This document shows, one piece after another, positions 1-10,000 of a DNA stretch of 64,000 nucleotides (positions are counted from its first letter, which is position 1; each line of letters starts with the position of its first letter). The position numbers and the translations under genes are program-made. Under the pieces are notes generated by a model. The model saw nothing but the letters and a program-made list of their open reading frames with translations. It did no database searches and had not been told where the DNA came from. The DNA comes from Stenotrophomonas sp. Marseille-Q4652. GTDB lineage: Bacteria > Pseudomonadota > Gammaproteobacteria > Xanthomonadales > Xanthomonadaceae. The stretch is taken from positions 1,426,001-1,490,000 of the forward strand of contig NZ_CAKAKE010000001.1 of assembly GCF_916618915.1 (NCBI RefSeq). Reading direction: 5' to 3'.

Positions 1-2634
1 GCCGTGATAGGCATCGGCGACCGTGATCGGGCCGTCGACGAAATAGCGGTGCTTGAAGTCCGGATCATTGTCCTTGCCCGCGAGCGGCAGCAGCAGGTTG
101 CCCATGTGGCCGAGCGCGGTCGAAGGAATGTAGGCGAAACGCTCGATGCCGCCGTTGGCGTCGCTGCGTCCGTCGAATGCATGCAGCATGCCGTCATTCG
201 CGCCGACATAGATCATCGGCGGCCGCGCGCTCTTTACCGCGAGATACGCGGAATAGTTGAAGCGATCGGATACCGGCGGGTCATCCGTGCTCATCAACGC
301 CCGGTACCCGAAGTCGTCGGTCGGCGAGCTGAGCACCGGCGAGGAGTTGATGATGCTGCCGAGCCGTGTCGTCCGGAACCTCAACTTGCCGGTCCCGCCG
401 GTGCGGCCTTCCTCGTTGGTCTGGTCGCCGAGCAGATAGGTGATTGCCTGGCCGACATCGACGCCGATGTTGCTGGTGATCGACGCGGCGGTGCACAGCG
501 AATGCGTCGACGGGCTGTTGCACAGGTCGTCGAGCGACAGCGAGGCCGTCGATCTGAACTGCGCGGGCGTCGCACCTGCTCTCGAGTACCAGACGTTGCG
601 CGCGGCGGGGGCGGGCAGGAGCGCGCTCGCCTCCCAAGCGTGCACATAGTTGACCTCGCCCGTGATCGGGTGGGTCTCCGGACGCTGCGCCGTCAATGTG
701 CTGTACCAGTCCGTCGCGAAGTTGCGCGACTCGTAGAACGGCTCGACCGACAGCGAACCCGAGCCGATCCGGGCGCCGGTGATGCCGATGCTGCCGGACG
801 GCGTGGTGCCTTCGGCCACCGCACCGAGGATCTGACGCATGGCCGCGGTGATGTCCGCCGGCGTGCGGGCATTGATCAGCTGGCCGCGCGTATTGACCGC
901 CGCGTGCCAGATATCGTCGATGGTGCTGCGGTTGTCGTTCTGGCGTGCTGGCCAGTGGTTGTAGACCGCCGGATTGGTGTACGGATCCAGCAGGTTGTCC
1001 GGATCGTAGAGGTTGCCCCGCCCGTTGAGCGTTACCCCGTAGAAATTGACGTGCAGATTGCTCTGGCAGTCGATCGACGGATCGGTCGACGGACAGCCGG
1101 AGGGCACCCGCACCTGTCCGGCAGGCAGGTCCGTGCGCAGCGGCGACTGGCCCGATCCGGTATTCAGGTAATAGGTCGCGGCGATGTCCGCGAGGGTATT
1201 GTCATGCCCGTCGGAGAACGGCGTTCCCATCGCCGTATCGATGTTGCCGACCGTCGGACCATCGTTGTTGCTGTAGCCGTCGGTGAACAGCATCATCGCG
1301 TTCTTCTGGCACGCCAGCTGCACCGGCGCACCGCCCTGGAGCGAGTTCGTGGGATCTGTGCGCTTGAACTGCTGGCCGGCCGCGTACACCGCCTGACGAT
1401 TGGTTGTACCACTCCAGGCCGGCCTGGCCAGGACCTGCGTATAGATCGCCTGCTTGTCCGTCGGAACTTCCATGTGGCGCATGTGCACGCGCTCATGGCC
1501 GGACGGATTGAGGGCCGTGGTGACATCCGGCTGGTCGAACGAGCCGTGCTGGCTGATGCGGAAGTAGCCGATCCGCATGTTGTTGACGTCGACCAGCGAA
1601 TGGGTCAGGCCGGCGATCAGGGATTTGTGCCGGTTGTTGTAATACTGGAACCAGTTGGCGAAGTTCTGCATTGCGACCGCATCGGCCGCACCGATCGTGT
1701 ACTTCCACATGTTGCAGCCGGTGCCGCAGGCATTGTTCACCAGCTCGCGGGCCACGCCGGCGTAACCGGCCGGTACCGGAGTCGATTCCTTCAGGAAGAA
1801 GGTCGGCAGGTAGTGCTCGATGAAGACGACGCAGGTCGTGTTTGCCGGAATTGCGATATCCGTGGTGGCGGTGACCCAGACGCCGCCGCCGGTCAGGCCG
1901 CCGCACCCCGCCGAAGCCTCGGTCTGATACTTGGTGCCCGCCGGCACCACCATCTGCGCCTTCAATACATAGCGATCATCCAGTCTTCCGTTGGTAGTCC
2001 CGACAAAAGTCCGGTCATACGGCTGGGTCAGATCGAGCGTCCAGTTGGCGTCGGAACCGCCTGCCGCAGACTTGACGTGGCCGGTCGGGTCGATCAGCAC
2101 AGCCCTGGGATCGGCCTGCGCATAGGACGTGCCGTCATAATTCAACCATGGCTCATACGTGGTTTCCGGATCGAAATAAGCCGGGTTGAACTCGGGCGAT
2201 CGCGCGAAACCGAACCGGTCAATGGGAACAAGCCCGACATAATTGTTGCCCGTAGCGGAATGGTTTCCCGGCAGCCGGTAGGTGCCGCCATACGAGTACG
2301 CGTAATTGCAGACATGGCCTGCTGCCGTATTGCTGGTTCTGCGGGTGGCATACAGCTGACCGGCCGGATTGAAGAAACTGAGCGGCTGACCATCCGCTGG
2401 ATTGGTCCAGCACGCCTTGCCGTCCGCGCCGGGGAACTGGTTGTGGAACTGCATCGAACCCGAGTCGTCGGCCGCGATGATGAACGCCGGCGTGACCTGC
2501 GACTCGAAGTTCAACGGCGCCTGGGCCAGCGCCCCCTGCCCCTGCACCGCGAATGCCGAATAGACGAAATAGCCGCCCGCCGCGAGGACGGCAACCGTCA
2601 GCGACGAGATCAGTTTGGTTCTGCGCGAAGCCAT
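1..2634 (-). CDS. pilY1: Type IV pilus tip adhesin/biogenesis protein PilY1 (partial, C-terminus off the window)
   Basis: PilY1 sits at the pilus tip with the minor pilins, where it primes assembly and controls extension and retraction. The frame starts with MASRRTKLIS and a hydrophobic signal segment. It then shows a metal-binding DDSGSM motif near residue 50, and further in NAMMLFTDGYSNND, both typical of the von Willebrand A-like part of PilY1. The frame was checked at several places and is open down to base 1, where it reads FKHRYFVDGPITVADAYHG; this resembles the beta-propeller part of the family. 878 codons are present and the stop lies outside. It is the last gene of the minor-pilin operon, 10 bases after pilX. 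A long open frame on the opposite strand is a composition artefact. Confidence 0.93.
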   Translation of the reverse strand, partial: MASRRTKLISSLTVAVLAAGGYFVYSAFAVQGQGALAQAPLNFESQVTPAFIIAADDSGSMQFHNQFPGADGKACWTNPADGQPLSFFNPAGQLYATRRTSNTAAGHVCNYAYSYGGTYRLPGNHSATGNNYVGLVPIDRFGFARSPEFNPAYFDPETTYEPWLNYDGTSYAQADPRAVLIDPTGHVKSAAGGSDANWTLDLTQPYDRTFVGTTNGRLDDRYVLKAQMVVPAGTKYQTEASAGCGGLTGGGVWVTATTDIAIPANTTCVVFIEHYLPTFFLKESTPVPAGYAGVARELVNNACGTGCNMWKYTIGAADAVAMQNFANWFQYYNNRHKSLIAGLTHSLVDVNNMRIGYFRISQHGSFDQPDVTTALNPSGHERVHMRHMEVPTDKQAIYTQVLARPAWSGTTNRQAVYAAGQQFKRTDPTNSLQGGAPVQLACQKNAMMLFTDGYSNNDGPTVGNIDTAMGTPFSDGHDNTLADIAATYYLNTGSGQSPLRTDLPAGQVRVPSGCPSTDPSIDCQSNLHVNFYGVTLNGRGNLYDPDNLLDPYTNPAVYNHWPARQNDNRSTIDDIWHAAVNTRGQLINARTPADITAAMRQILGAVAEGTTPSGSIGITGARIGSGSLSVEPFYESRNFATDWYSTLTAQRPETHPITGEVNYVHAWEASALLPAPAARNVWYSRAGATPAQFRSTASLSLDDLCNSPSTHSLCTAASITSNIGVDVGQAITYLLGDQTNEEGRTGGTGKLRFRTTRLGSIINSSPVLSSPTDDFGYRALMSTDDPPVSDRFNYSAYLAVKSARPPMIYVGANDGMLHAFDGRSDANGGIERFAYIPSTALGHMGNLLLPLAGKDNDPDFKHRYFVDGPITVADAYHG

Positions 2635-2644
2635 GGCGCGGCCC

Positions 2645-3172
2645 TCAGGGCTTGAAGATGGTGTCGATCGCCGCGGACGCAGACGCGCTGCTGCCGTTGT
2701 CGGTCGAATAGGTGGTGACCTGATAGATCGGATTCGGGTCTTCGTTGATCGGCGCGCCCATCGCGATCGGCGCGTTGCCGGAAATGCAGGGACCGATCAG
2801 GCGGGCGTTGACCTTCTGGTGATCGCCAGCGGACAGGCCGAAAGGCCTGGCCCAGTCCACCGGATCGAAGCCCTCTTCGCAGACCTGGTTGATGTTGCCG
2901 GCAGAAATCGCATCGCAGCCGGGCGTCGATCCGGTCCGGTTGACGATGTCCTCCAGCACGCACTCGACATTGCGGGCGGTGGCCTCGGCGTTCTGGAACG
3001 CGATGTTGACCGCGCGGTAGTTGGCCGACATGCGTTCCTGCATGCTGGCGACCTGCATGCCGACGATGCCGATCAGTGCCAGCAGGATCAGCATGATCAG
3101 GGCCACGTACAGCACGGCGCCGCGTTGCGCGTGCGGCGATGGCGGACGGGAGGCGTTGCGCGGCATGGTCAT
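2645..3172 (-). CDS. pilX: Type IV pilus assembly protein PilX
   Basis: Minor pilin of 175 residues that joins PilV, PilW, FimT-like pilin and PilY1 in the complex priming pilus assembly at the inner membrane. After a short basic leader (PHAQRGAVLYVALIMLILL) it has the hydrophobic alpha-helix of the PilX N-terminal family, without the FTLIE-type cleavage motif of major pilins. MSANYRAVNIAFQNAEA, around residues 48-64, is the conserved PilX continuation. Several cysteines in the C-terminal half may form disulfides. A second ATG two codons in (3166) is also possible. It lies between pilW (13-base gap) and pilY1 (10-base gap), in the same operon. Confidence 0.92.
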   Translation of the reverse strand: MTMPRNASRPPSPHAQRGAVLYVALIMLILLALIGIVGMQVASMQERMSANYRAVNIAFQNAEATARNVECVLEDIVNRTGSTPGCDAISAGNINQVCEEGFDPVDWARPFGLSAGDHQKVNARLIGPCISGNAPIAMGAPINEDPNPIYQVTTYSTDNGSSASASAAIDTIFKP

Positions 3173-3185
3173 CGCATCGGTTCCA

Positions 3186-4316
3186 TCAGTTGCCGAACAG
3201 ACGGTTGCGCAGGGCGACCGTGGTTTCGTAGGTGGCGCGGAAATGCGTGTCGCCGGTCGGCGGCGCGAACGCGACGCCCATCACCTGGCGGTTGGTGGTG
3301 GGCTGCGCCGATGCGGCCCGGTTCGGGCTGCTGGCCAGGATGCCCACCTGGACCGTACCGACCCGGCGCCACTGCTCCGCGGTGTCGGTGATCGTGGAGG
3401 CGCTGCGGTAGTCGTCGATGTATCCGCTGGGCGCGGTGGTGTCGACCGTCGTCACCCGGTCGAGCCCGTAGATGAACTGCAGGCTTTCGATGCCTTCCAC
3501 GAGTTCTTCGCGGCCCGTCGCGGGATAGGCGCCGCTGTTGTCGGCCCGGGCCCGCCACAGTGACCGCCCGCCGCCCGCGCCCGGCGCGACGTAATAGACC
3601 AGCGATTCGGCGCGATAGAGCATCGTCTGCCCCGCCGGCTGCGGCGTATAGCGATCGATCGTGGCATTCAGCGTGACCGTACCCCCGGTCGCGTTGACTG
3701 CCGATGCCGGGAAAAGGTCCGCAAACGTGCAGTCGGCGATCCCGAACATCGTCGGGTTGGCAACGCCATCGGTGGTCAGCGCGTTCCAGCGCGCAGGCGG
3801 CACACTGATCAGGGTGCTCGAGGTCGTCGGATGGGTGATCGTGCTCACCGGCACGCCCTGGTTGCCCAGGTAACGCAGTTCGATGATGTCGCTGCCCGCG
3901 AGCGCGCCCAGGTCGTCGAACGCTGTCGGCAGACCGGGCGTCCAGCCTGCTGCAGGCGTGGCGAGATTGATCGAGCCTCCCGGCGCCGAGCCGGTCGCAT
4001 CGTAGCCGCGGATCGAGACCGGGAACCCTGCCGAAGCGGCGGTATGGTTGACCAGCGCCCCCGGCGTCAACAGATGCGCCTGATCGTTGACGCAACCGAA
4101 ATGCCCGGCCATGCGCAGGTCGCGCTGCAGGTAGTCCATCGCGAACCGTGCATTCTCCTGCACGCGTGCCATTCCCTCCGAGGTCTGGGACGCCGCGCGC
4201 GAGGCGGAAAACACCTGCACCAGGGCCAGCAGCAGGATCGAGCCGATCAGCAGCGCGATCATCACCTCGATCAGCGACAGGCCACGCATCCGTCCACGCA
4301 TCAGATGGGCGCTCAT
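3186..4316 (-). CDS. pilW: Type IV pilus minor pilin PilW
   Basis: Minor pilin of 376 residues. The prepilin region reads RMRGLSLIEVMIALLIGSIL, which has the glycine and +5 glutamate that PilD peptidase recognises, followed by the hydrophobic helix. FAMDYLQRDLRMAGHFGC around residues 50-70 is characteristic of PilW. The start at 4316 is chosen because it overlaps the pilV stop in ATGA and places the prepilin motif near the N-terminus; the open frame continues upstream inside pilV but carries no pilin features. PilW acts with PilX, PilV and PilY1 in the pilus-priming complex. Confidence 0.93.
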   Translation of the reverse strand: MSAHLMRGRMRGLSLIEVMIALLIGSILLLALVQVFSASRAASQTSEGMARVQENARFAMDYLQRDLRMAGHFGCVNDQAHLLTPGALVNHTAASAGFPVSIRGYDATGSAPGGSINLATPAAGWTPGLPTAFDDLGALAGSDIIELRYLGNQGVPVSTITHPTTSSTLISVPPARWNALTTDGVANPTMFGIADCTFADLFPASAVNATGGTVTLNATIDRYTPQPAGQTMLYRAESLVYYVAPGAGGGRSLWRARADNSGAYPATGREELVEGIESLQFIYGLDRVTTVDTTAPSGYIDDYRSASTITDTAEQWRRVGTVQVGILASSPNRAASAQPTTNRQVMGVAFAPPTGDTHFRATYETTVALRNRLFGN

Positions 4317-4807
4317 AGGCGGGTGCTCACGGCGAAGGTGGTGGGAGAGCCGCTCTCGACGCGCTCGGCCCACGTGATCGCCACATTGGCGACCCCGTCG
4401 GCATAGCTGACGTTCGCTGCCGCGCCCGGGCCGAGCGCGTCGGCCACGCTGCATTTCCAGCGCGCGATGCTCTGTGCGGCGGTCACGCGGCTTGCAGGTC
4501 CCGTGGTCGTGGGCCGGGTACAGCCTCCGGCCGGAACCGTCACCGATCCCGCGGTGAAGCTCGACGTGCTGCCGTACAGCTCGACGGACAGACGGTTGGC
4601 GCGCATCTGGTCGAGAAGATCGTGCGCGAGGTTGGTCGCGACGGTCCGGTAGTTCGCGCTCTGGGTGTAACGGAGGTTCATCGTCTGCAGCAGCGCATAC
4701 CCGAGCAGGCCCAGGGCCAGCACGAGGATCGCGATCAGCACTTCGATCAGGCTGAAGCCTGCGACGGACCTGCGCGGCCCGGAGCTCCGGCGGATGGGTC
4801 GAGTCAT
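4313..4807 (-). CDS. pilV: Type IV pilus modification/minor pilin PilV
   Basis: Minor pilin of 164 residues with prepilin motif VAGFSLIEVLIAILVLALGL, cleaved after the glycine by PilD, and a typical hydrophobic helix. The segment YTQSANYRTVATNLAHDLLD, around residues 50-70, matches the PilV family pattern of a helix followed by a dimer-like region. Two cysteines in the C-terminal half could pair. It overlaps pilW by 4 bases (ATGA) and follows the FimT-like gene by 12 bases, so it is translated within the same operon. Confidence 0.92.
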   Translation of the reverse strand: MTRPIRRSSGPRRSVAGFSLIEVLIAILVLALGLLGYALLQTMNLRYTQSANYRTVATNLAHDLLDQMRANRLSVELYGSTSSFTAGSVTVPAGGCTRPTTTGPASRVTAAQSIARWKCSVADALGPGAAANVSYADGVANVAITWAERVESGSPTTFAVSTRL

Positions 4808-4819
4808 CGGTTCACCAGT

Positions 4820-5341
4820 TCAGGTGGTACAGGTGGTTCGGGCGACCCGGGCCTGTCCGGTTGCGGACACGGTCAGGACGCGTTTCAGATCGGTACCGGA
4901 TGCGCATTCGCTCGGCTGCACGGTGAATTCGCGGGCGCCGCCCGCCTGACGGCCGCGATTGTCGAAGCGGATCGGGGCGGACGTGCCACCGACCAGGATC
5001 CGGTTTCTCGCCTGCACGTAGCGCACCACGCGCTCGGTGCCGTCGATCGCGCCGTTGCCGTTCAGATCGATCCAGACAGCCCAGCCGTCTCCCCAGGCGC
5101 CCGACGCATCGCAGCTCGTTCCGTTCGCGCTGGGGCAGATCGCGGCGCCGGTGGGGTTGCGGATCGCCTCCGAGCGGGCCAGCGCCAAGGAGCCGATCAG
5201 CTCGTTGGTCGTGGTCGCCACGCGGTTGGAGCGGAGCGTGTACTCGAAATTCGGAAACGCGATCGCGGCCAGGATCGCGACGATCGCGATCGTGACCATC
5301 AGCTCGACGAGCGTGAAACCCGCTGTACGTATGCGGCGCAT
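4820..5341 (-). CDS. fimT: FimT/GspH-type pseudopilin, first gene of the minor-pilin operon
   Basis: Pseudopilin of 173 residues in the GspH/FimT family. The N-terminus RTAGFTLVELMVTIAIVAIL is a canonical type III signal (cleavage after Gly, Glu at +5). ALARSEAIRNPTGAAICPS, near residues 55-75, is the typical GspH/FimT stretch. In Xanthomonadaceae FimT-like minor pilins have been linked to DNA uptake, which is a possible role here. The start at 5341 is favoured over upstream in-frame codons because GGAGAAGG lies directly before it and the pilin signal begins at residue 8. It heads fimT-pilV-pilW-pilX-pilY1, with a plausible promoter about 42 bases upstream. Confidence 0.88.
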   Translation of the reverse strand: MRRIRTAGFTLVELMVTIAIVAILAAIAFPNFEYTLRSNRVATTTNELIGSLALARSEAIRNPTGAAICPSANGTSCDASGAWGDGWAVWIDLNGNGAIDGTERVVRYVQARNRILVGGTSAPIRFDNRGRQAGGAREFTVQPSECASGTDLKRVLTVSATGQARVARTTCTT

Positions 5342-5382
5342 TCCTTCTCCCCGAGACACCTGACCGAGTCCTGCAATCCGGA

Positions 5383-5410
5383 AGTCTAGGCGGGTGGGCA
5401 TCCGGTGCAA
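5383..5410 (-). promoter_or_regulatory. Probable sigma-70 promoter of the minor-pilin operon
   Basis: Read on the minus strand, a -35 box TTGCAC (5405-5410) and a -10 box TAGACT (5383-5388) are 16 bases apart. Transcription would start near 5376 and give a leader of about 35 bases before the fimT ATG, with GGAGAAGG as ribosome binding site. This is assigned by pattern only. Confidence 0.5.
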
Positions 5411-5501
5411 CCGTCGCCGGATGGACGGTCGCAAAGGGGTGACGAACGTATCCGGCGCCCCGTCTGCAACAGTCCCGGCCGTGCCTGGACCGCCCGCGCC
5501 C

Positions 5502-6872
5502 TCAGGCCACGACCTCGTAGCACGGCTTGTAATCCCCGGAGATCTTCATCCGCCGCTGCTCCACGAACGCACGCAGCAGCGCGTCGAGCGACTGCATGAT
5601 GTCGCGGTCGCCGTTGATGCGGAACGGGCCGAATTCCTCGACCCGGCGCAGGCCGTCTTCCTTGACGTTGCCGGCGACGATGCCCGAGAACGCGCGGCGC
5701 AGGTCGGCAGCCAGTTCGTGCGGCTTGCGGCCGTGGTGCAGGTCGAGCGCGGCCATCGCCTCGTGGGTCGGGACAAAGGGCTGCTGCAGGTCCAGCGGGA
5801 TCGACAGCGACCAGTTGAAGTAGAACGAGTCCTTGTGTGCGACCCGGTATTCCTTGACCTTGCGGATGCCGGCCGACATCCGCCGGGCCACGGCTTCCGG
5901 ATCCGCCACGATGATCTCGTAGCGCGACGCGGCCACGTCGCCGAGCGTCAGCCGGATGAACTGGTCGATCTGCTCGAAGTACGGCGCAGACGCGGTCGGG
6001 CCGGTCAGGATGAAGGGGAACGGGATGTCGCGGTTCTCTTCCTGCAGCAGCAGGCCCAGCAGGTAGAGGATTTCCTCGGCCGTGCCGACGCCGCCGGGGA
6101 ACACGATGATGCCGTGGCCGAGGCGCACGAAGGATTCGAGGCGCTTCTCGATGTCCGGCATGATCACCAGCTGGTTGACGATCGGGTTCGGCGACTCGGC
6201 GGCGATGATGCCCGGCTCGGTAATGCCGATGTAGCGCGTGGGATGCTTGCGCTGCTTGGCATGCGCGATGGTCGCGCCCTTCATCGGCCCCTTCATTGCA
6301 CCCGGACCGCAACCGGTGCAGATATCCAGCCCGCGCAGGCCCAGCTCGTAACCCACCTGCTTGGTGTACAGATATTCGTCACGCGGGATGGAGTGGCCGC
6401 CCCAGCACACCACCAGGTTCGGGTCTCCAGGCTGCAGGCCGCGCGCATTGCGCATCAAGCCGAATACCGCATTGGTGATGCCCTCCGACGACTCCAGCTC
6501 GGCCGCATATTCCGGCCCCAGCTCGATCGCTGTATAGGCCAGGTCGCGCACCACGGCATACAGCAGCTCGGCAATGCCCTTGATGATGACGCCATCGACA
6601 AACGCCTGCGCCGGCGCATTGACCAGGTCGATCAACACGCCGCGGTCCTGCTGGGTCACCTGGATATCAAAATCCGGGTACAGGTCCGACGCCGCACGCG
6701 GATCGTCCGAAGCACTGCCGCTGGTCAGCACCGCCAGCGCACAACGGCGCAGCAGCTCGTGCATGCCGCCGCTGGAAGCATCACGCAGCCGTGCCACCTC
6801 CGCACGCGACAGCACATCCAGCCCGCCACGCGGGTAGATACGCGCATCCTGCACCGGCAGCGCACGCGCCAT
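5502..6872 (-). CDS. ppnN: Pyrimidine/purine nucleotide 5'-monophosphate nucleosidase PpnN (LOG family)
   Basis: PpnN hydrolyses nucleoside 5'-monophosphates to the free base and ribose 5-phosphate. In E. coli it is activated by (p)ppGpp and matters in stress and persistence. This protein has 456 residues, close to the 454 of E. coli YgdH/PpnN. It contains the LOG-family signature GIIVFPGGVGTAEEILYLLG plus the N-terminal extension (VLSRAEVARLRDASS) and C-terminal domain specific to PpnN. The start at 6872 is chosen because AGGAAGGA lies just upstream and the length then matches the family; in-frame codons exist up to 6941. It appears to be transcribed alone, downstream of the TonB receptor terminator. 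Confidence 0.9.
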   Translation of the reverse strand: MARALPVQDARIYPRGGLDVLSRAEVARLRDASSGGMHELLRRCALAVLTSGSASDDPRAASDLYPDFDIQVTQQDRGVLIDLVNAPAQAFVDGVIIKGIAELLYAVVRDLAYTAIELGPEYAAELESSEGITNAVFGLMRNARGLQPGDPNLVVCWGGHSIPRDEYLYTKQVGYELGLRGLDICTGCGPGAMKGPMKGATIAHAKQRKHPTRYIGITEPGIIAAESPNPIVNQLVIMPDIEKRLESFVRLGHGIIVFPGGVGTAEEILYLLGLLLQEENRDIPFPFILTGPTASAPYFEQIDQFIRLTLGDVAASRYEIIVADPEAVARRMSAGIRKVKEYRVAHKDSFYFNWSLSIPLDLQQPFVPTHEAMAALDLHHGRKPHELAADLRRAFSGIVAGNVKEDGLRRVEEFGPFRINGDRDIMQSLDALLRAFVEQRRMKISGDYKPCYEVVA

Positions 6873-6950
6873 ACCTTCCTTCCTGCTCATTTCCATCGTC
6901 ATTCCATCCATATCGGTGATCGACTTTAGCGCCGCCCCCACAAAAAGGAA

Positions 6951-6974
6951 AACGGCCGGGTTGCCCCGGCCGTT
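6951..6974 (-). terminator. Rho-independent terminator of the TonB-dependent receptor gene
   Basis: A perfect 10-base stem (AACGGCCGGG / CCCGGCCGTT) closes a TTGC loop. On the minus strand it is followed by TTCCTTTTTG. It begins 28 bases after the receptor stop codon, which fits termination of that transcript before ppnN. Confidence 0.8.
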
Positions 6975-7002
6975 CTCGGTTTACATCCGATCAGTCAAGC
7001 GA

Positions 7003-10000
7003 TCAGAACTTGTAGCGGAAGCCGAGCTGCAGCGACCAGCGCGACTCCCAATCGGTCCATGCCTCCTTGGTCACACGGCTCGGGTCGAAATTGTAGATGT
7101 ACTTGCCGGTAGCCTGATCCACACCTTGGAAATCCACGGCGACACGGTCGCCATAGGCCGAGTTGTACTGGATGCGACCCCAGTCCTTGTTGATCAGATT
7201 GCCGACGTTCATCACGTCCAGCCAGATTTCCGACTTGTGTCCCTTGAAGAACGCCGGCAGCTCCTGGCTGATGCGCAGATCGAACTGATTCACCCACGAA
7301 TTGCGCAGGCCATTACGCTCGACAACGCCACCCTTGTAGCCGGCCAGTCCGTTCGCATTGACCCACTCGAAGAAGGCTGCTTCCATCTCCGCGCCACCGG
7401 TGAACAGCACTTCACCCGCACCACCCGGAATGTAAAGCAGGTCGTTGGTGTAGCCATCGCCGTTCATGTCATTGGCGAAGCGCCAGCTGTGCGGAGCACC
7501 CGAGCGACCTTCGTAGAACGTCGAGATCGTGGTCGCATAATCGCCGAAGAAGGATTTGCGGAACTGCAAGCTGCCAACGATACGGTCCTTGATTTCGTAG
7601 TTGGAAGTCGCAGCCGCATCCGAGTTCGGATCGAAAACAGCCTTGTTCGACCAGTTCGAGATGGCGCGCGAGCTGGTCAGCGGATTGACTTCGGTGGCAT
7701 TGGTGTAGGTGTAGTGCAGCGACCAGCCCCAGGTATCAAGCAAGGGTTTGTTGAGGCCAACCGTGAACTGTGCACTGCGACCCTTGTCCGTGTTTTTCAT
7801 CAGGATCACACCATCACCCGCCCAGCCCGTCACATTTTCGTAGCCGGGAATGGTGTCGGCCAGATCTGCGACGCCAACGCTGCCATTGGCACGCGAGCGG
7901 TTCGAACTGCCGGGCGGGGCATAGACGTTGGCCGAATAGAAGGTCCGGCCATCGTTCTGCGAATCGACGTAGGTCGGCGCCCCCAGGTCAAGGCGTTCAA
8001 AATGCAGGCCCTTGTTGACCTTGGTGTACAGGAACTCTGCCGACGCAACGATACCGTGCCACGGCAGCTCGGTATCGAACGCCAGGTTGGTCTTCCATAC
8101 CGACGGCTGCTCGAAGTCGCGGTCCATCAGGTTGACCATCATGCCGTATCCGCTGGCCGGATCAGGCTTGGGCATGTTGTTCACGTCATCCAGCACCACC
8201 GGCAGCCAGCCATCGGCCGTATTGCGGTCGTTGTAACCGATCAAGCCGAAACCGGTGTTCTGGTACGAGTTGCCCACCCACACGTTCGCTGCAGAACCCT
8301 GGAACAGACCAACACCACCGCGCAACTGGGTGGGGCGCTCACTGTCGAAGGTGTAATTGAAGCCGAAGCGCGGCTGGACCAGTACATCGTCCATCTTTGC
8401 ACGGTTGTCGTAACCGAAATACTGCTGCACCAACTGGTTGTGCACCGGCACGTCATCCATGCTCGGCAGATCGGCGCGCAGGCCGAACATCAGCGTCAGG
8501 TTGTAATTCACCGCCCAGCTGTCCTGCACGAACAGGCCGGTATTGGCGTGCTTGTAACGCATTGCCACCGAGTCCAGGTCATTACCCGGAATCGGCGCAT
8601 TGAGGTCATAGACCGAGTACTGGCCATTGCGGAACGCATCCAGTCCGGCAAACACATACGTGCCCCAGATGTTCTGGGCGTACAGGTTGTAGACGTCGTT
8701 GCGCTCCCAATCGAAGCCGAACTTCAGCGTATGGTCACCGACGTACCAGGTAGCCGCACCGAAGGCGTTGTCGGTAGTGGTGTTGATCTGGTTGCCATGA
8801 CGGAACTCGTCCGTACCGAAGTTAAGGTACGGCGGGGCCACGCCCGTATCGCCAAAGGTGATGATGACCTGTGGCAAAGTCGAGTACACGCTGCTCAGCG
8901 AATCGTAGGTGCGGCGGCCGACCTTGAATTCGGTCGAGAAGTTGTCACTCCAATCACTGAACAACTGCACCACCGAGGTTTCGACGTTCTTGGTGATGTC
9001 ATACCAACGGCTGTTCAGGCCCAGGCCCGGGCCACGGATGCCAACGTTGTGGCTGTTGTAATTCATGCTGTTGCTGGAGCCAGCCAGGTTAGGCTCGACC
9101 TGCTCAAGCTTGGAGAAGCGCGCCGACAGACGGTGATCTTCGTTGATGTTCCAGTCGATCTTGGCAGCGTACTCTTCGACTTCATTCTTGATGCTGGGGG
9201 GGGACTCCATGCTACCGATGTCCACGCCGTACTGGTCGCGGCCAATCTGCTGCGCTTCGGCGATCTGGGCCTCGGTGATGCCAACAATGGTGTTGGCACC
9301 GGAGCCGATCGGACCATAGGAAGAGCCCGCACGGTCGCGGCTGAACTTCTCGTAGTTTACGAAGAAGAACAGCTTGTCCTTGACGATCGGGCCACCGAAG
9401 GTCGCGCCATAGGTCTGCTCGTCGTTGAAGCCGTTGAAGTCGGCACCGGACACCGGATGCTTACCCCACCAGCCGCCATCACGGTAAGCGCCATACACCG
9501 AGCCATGGAACTCGTTGGTGCCGGACTTGGTCACCGCATCGATCACCGCGCCCGTGGCACCGGTGATGGTGGTGTCGTAGTTGGAGATGTCGACGTTGAT
9601 CGCCTCAATGGCGTCCATCGACACCGGCTGGCGCATGGTCGGGAAGTTGTTCGACTCCAGGCCGAACGAATCGCTGGTGTTGATGCCGTCAATGCGAATG
9701 GCGTTATAGCGCGGGTTCTGACCGCCGACACTGAGCTCACCGCGCGATTTGTCGCTCTGGGCGATACGCGGATCCATCCGGACATAATCCTGGATGTTGC
9801 GGTTGGCCGAGGGCAGCGCCTCGATCTGCTGCTGCGAGAGGCTGGTACCAGCCCCCATCTTGTTGGCACTGAACACATCCGAACCACCGGCAATAGCCAT
9901 GACCTGCACCGCTTCCAGGGTGGTAGCGGCGAGGTCACCACTCAGCGTCCCATTGATCGTATTGGCTTGGCTCAGGCTCAGGTAGACGCCCTCTTCGGTC

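Noticed and set aside
4..2655. Long plus-strand open frame of 883 codons
   Set aside because: It lies antisense to pilY1 in G+C-rich codons, is Arg- and Val-rich low-complexity, and matches no family; the minus strand shows coherent PilY1 motifs.
5386..6312. Alternative minus-strand frame of 308 codons beside ppnN
   Set aside because: Overlaps ppnN in another frame, with Arg/Pro-rich shadow composition.
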